Assembly (NCBI GenBank): GCA_963753845.1
Contig: CAVWEI010000005.1
Coordinates: 85,226-149,225 of the forward strand
Length of the DNA: 64,000 nucleotides
Source of the DNA: Thiosocius sp963753845
Lineage (GTDB): Bacteria > Pseudomonadota > Gammaproteobacteria > Chromatiales > Chromatiaceae
Direction: 5' to 3'
Shown here: in pieces, positions 63,866-64,000 of the stretch
Layout of the letters: every line of letters starts with the position of its first letter
Numbering within the stretch: the first letter of the stretch is position 1
Made by a program: the position numbers and the translations under genes
The notes under the pieces: generated by a model
What the model was told of the DNA's origin: nothing
The model's input: the letters and a program-made list of their open reading frames with translations, nothing else
Databases searched by the model: none

Positions 63866-64000
63866 ATGAAACTATCCAAACTGGCACAAGCGGTTGGTGC
63901 TGCCCTGCTTGCCGCGAGCCTCGCGTCTGCAGCAGTGGCGCAAGCGCCGAAGATGAAGATGACCACCGACATCCCGGCCAATGTCATTACACCGGACAAG
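63866..64000 (+). CDS. Exported protein, N-terminal part (DUF1254-like)
   Basis: The gene runs off the window. ATG 63866 has GGGAG 8 bases upstream. A signal peptide (AVGAALLAASLASAAVAQA) is followed by MTTDIPANVITPDK, the start expected for exported DUF1254/DUF1214 proteins. The family assignment rests on about 20 mature residues. Confidence 0.6.
   Translation, partial: MKLSKLAQAVGAALLAASLASAAVAQAPKMKMTTDIPANVITPDK

Noticed and set aside
62957..64000. A second copy of the guaA 3' end (attR)
   Set aside because: I scanned by eye for the guaA terminal sequence and did not find it before the window end. The island boundary probably lies outside.

Overview
The window reads as a GC-rich gammaproteobacterial chromosome. 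The order suhB/trmJ-cysE-iscRSUA-hscBA-fdx-iscX ... ndk-rlmN-pilW-rodZ-hisS-yfgM-bamB-der, followed by xseA and guaB-guaA, is the backbone seen in Pseudomonas-like and purple-sulfur-type gammaproteobacteria. A fused ATP sulfurylase/APS kinase, and both SUF and ISC iron-sulfur assembly systems, would fit a chemolithotrophic or anaerobe-adapted member such as a sulfur oxidiser. That lineage call is inference. No tRNA, rRNA or CRISPR was seen.

Left part (1-20 kb): the tail of an EamA exporter; a minus-strand AttEFGH-like unit (LolD-like ATPase, fused FtsX permease, AttH/CrtC-like lipoprotein); a SUF operon sufBCD-DUF59-sufA-sufE with no sufS; an ArsM-like methyltransferase; a small secreted-protein gene interrupted by an in-frame TAG; a SYLF-domain protein; mgtE; a CofD-like protein; a cardiolipin synthase gene broken by a frameshift; sat/cysC; and a small membrane protein.

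Middle part (19-44.5 kb): suhB and trmJ are divergent, then cysE, a complete isc operon with an RRM protein gene inserted between iscS and iscU, a DUF1015 gene and relA inserted between iscX and ndk, then rlmN-pilW-rodZ, hisS-yfgM-bamB-der, xseA (convergent), guaB and guaA. A good match to the IscR type 1 operator overlaps the iscR promoter, and a weaker match overlaps the sufB promoter, so IscR may control both assembly systems.

Right part (44.5-64 kb): an accessory region starts exactly at the 3' end of guaA, a known target of tyrosine integrases. It opens with repeat-rich DNA and a P4-type integrase. It then carries two direct copies (about 2.13 kb each, 14.6 kb apart) of a unit with a small conserved protein gene and an AraC-type regulator gene. 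Copy A has a frameshift in its helix-turn-helix and copy B is intact. Between the copies lie a small mechanosensitive channel gene, a pqi-type lipid transport operon (pqiA split in two, pqiB, pqiC), a decayed inverted copy of the channel locus, a large MscK-like channel gene, a reverse-transcriptase fragment and an IS1182-family element. A 271-bp element with 36-bp terminal inverted repeats ends copy A, and an internally deleted remnant of it ends copy B. The window closes with a truncated AraC gene containing a perfect 22-bp inverted repeat, a truncated lipoprotein start and the beginning of a DUF1254-like gene. No right attachment site was recognised, so the island may continue past the window.
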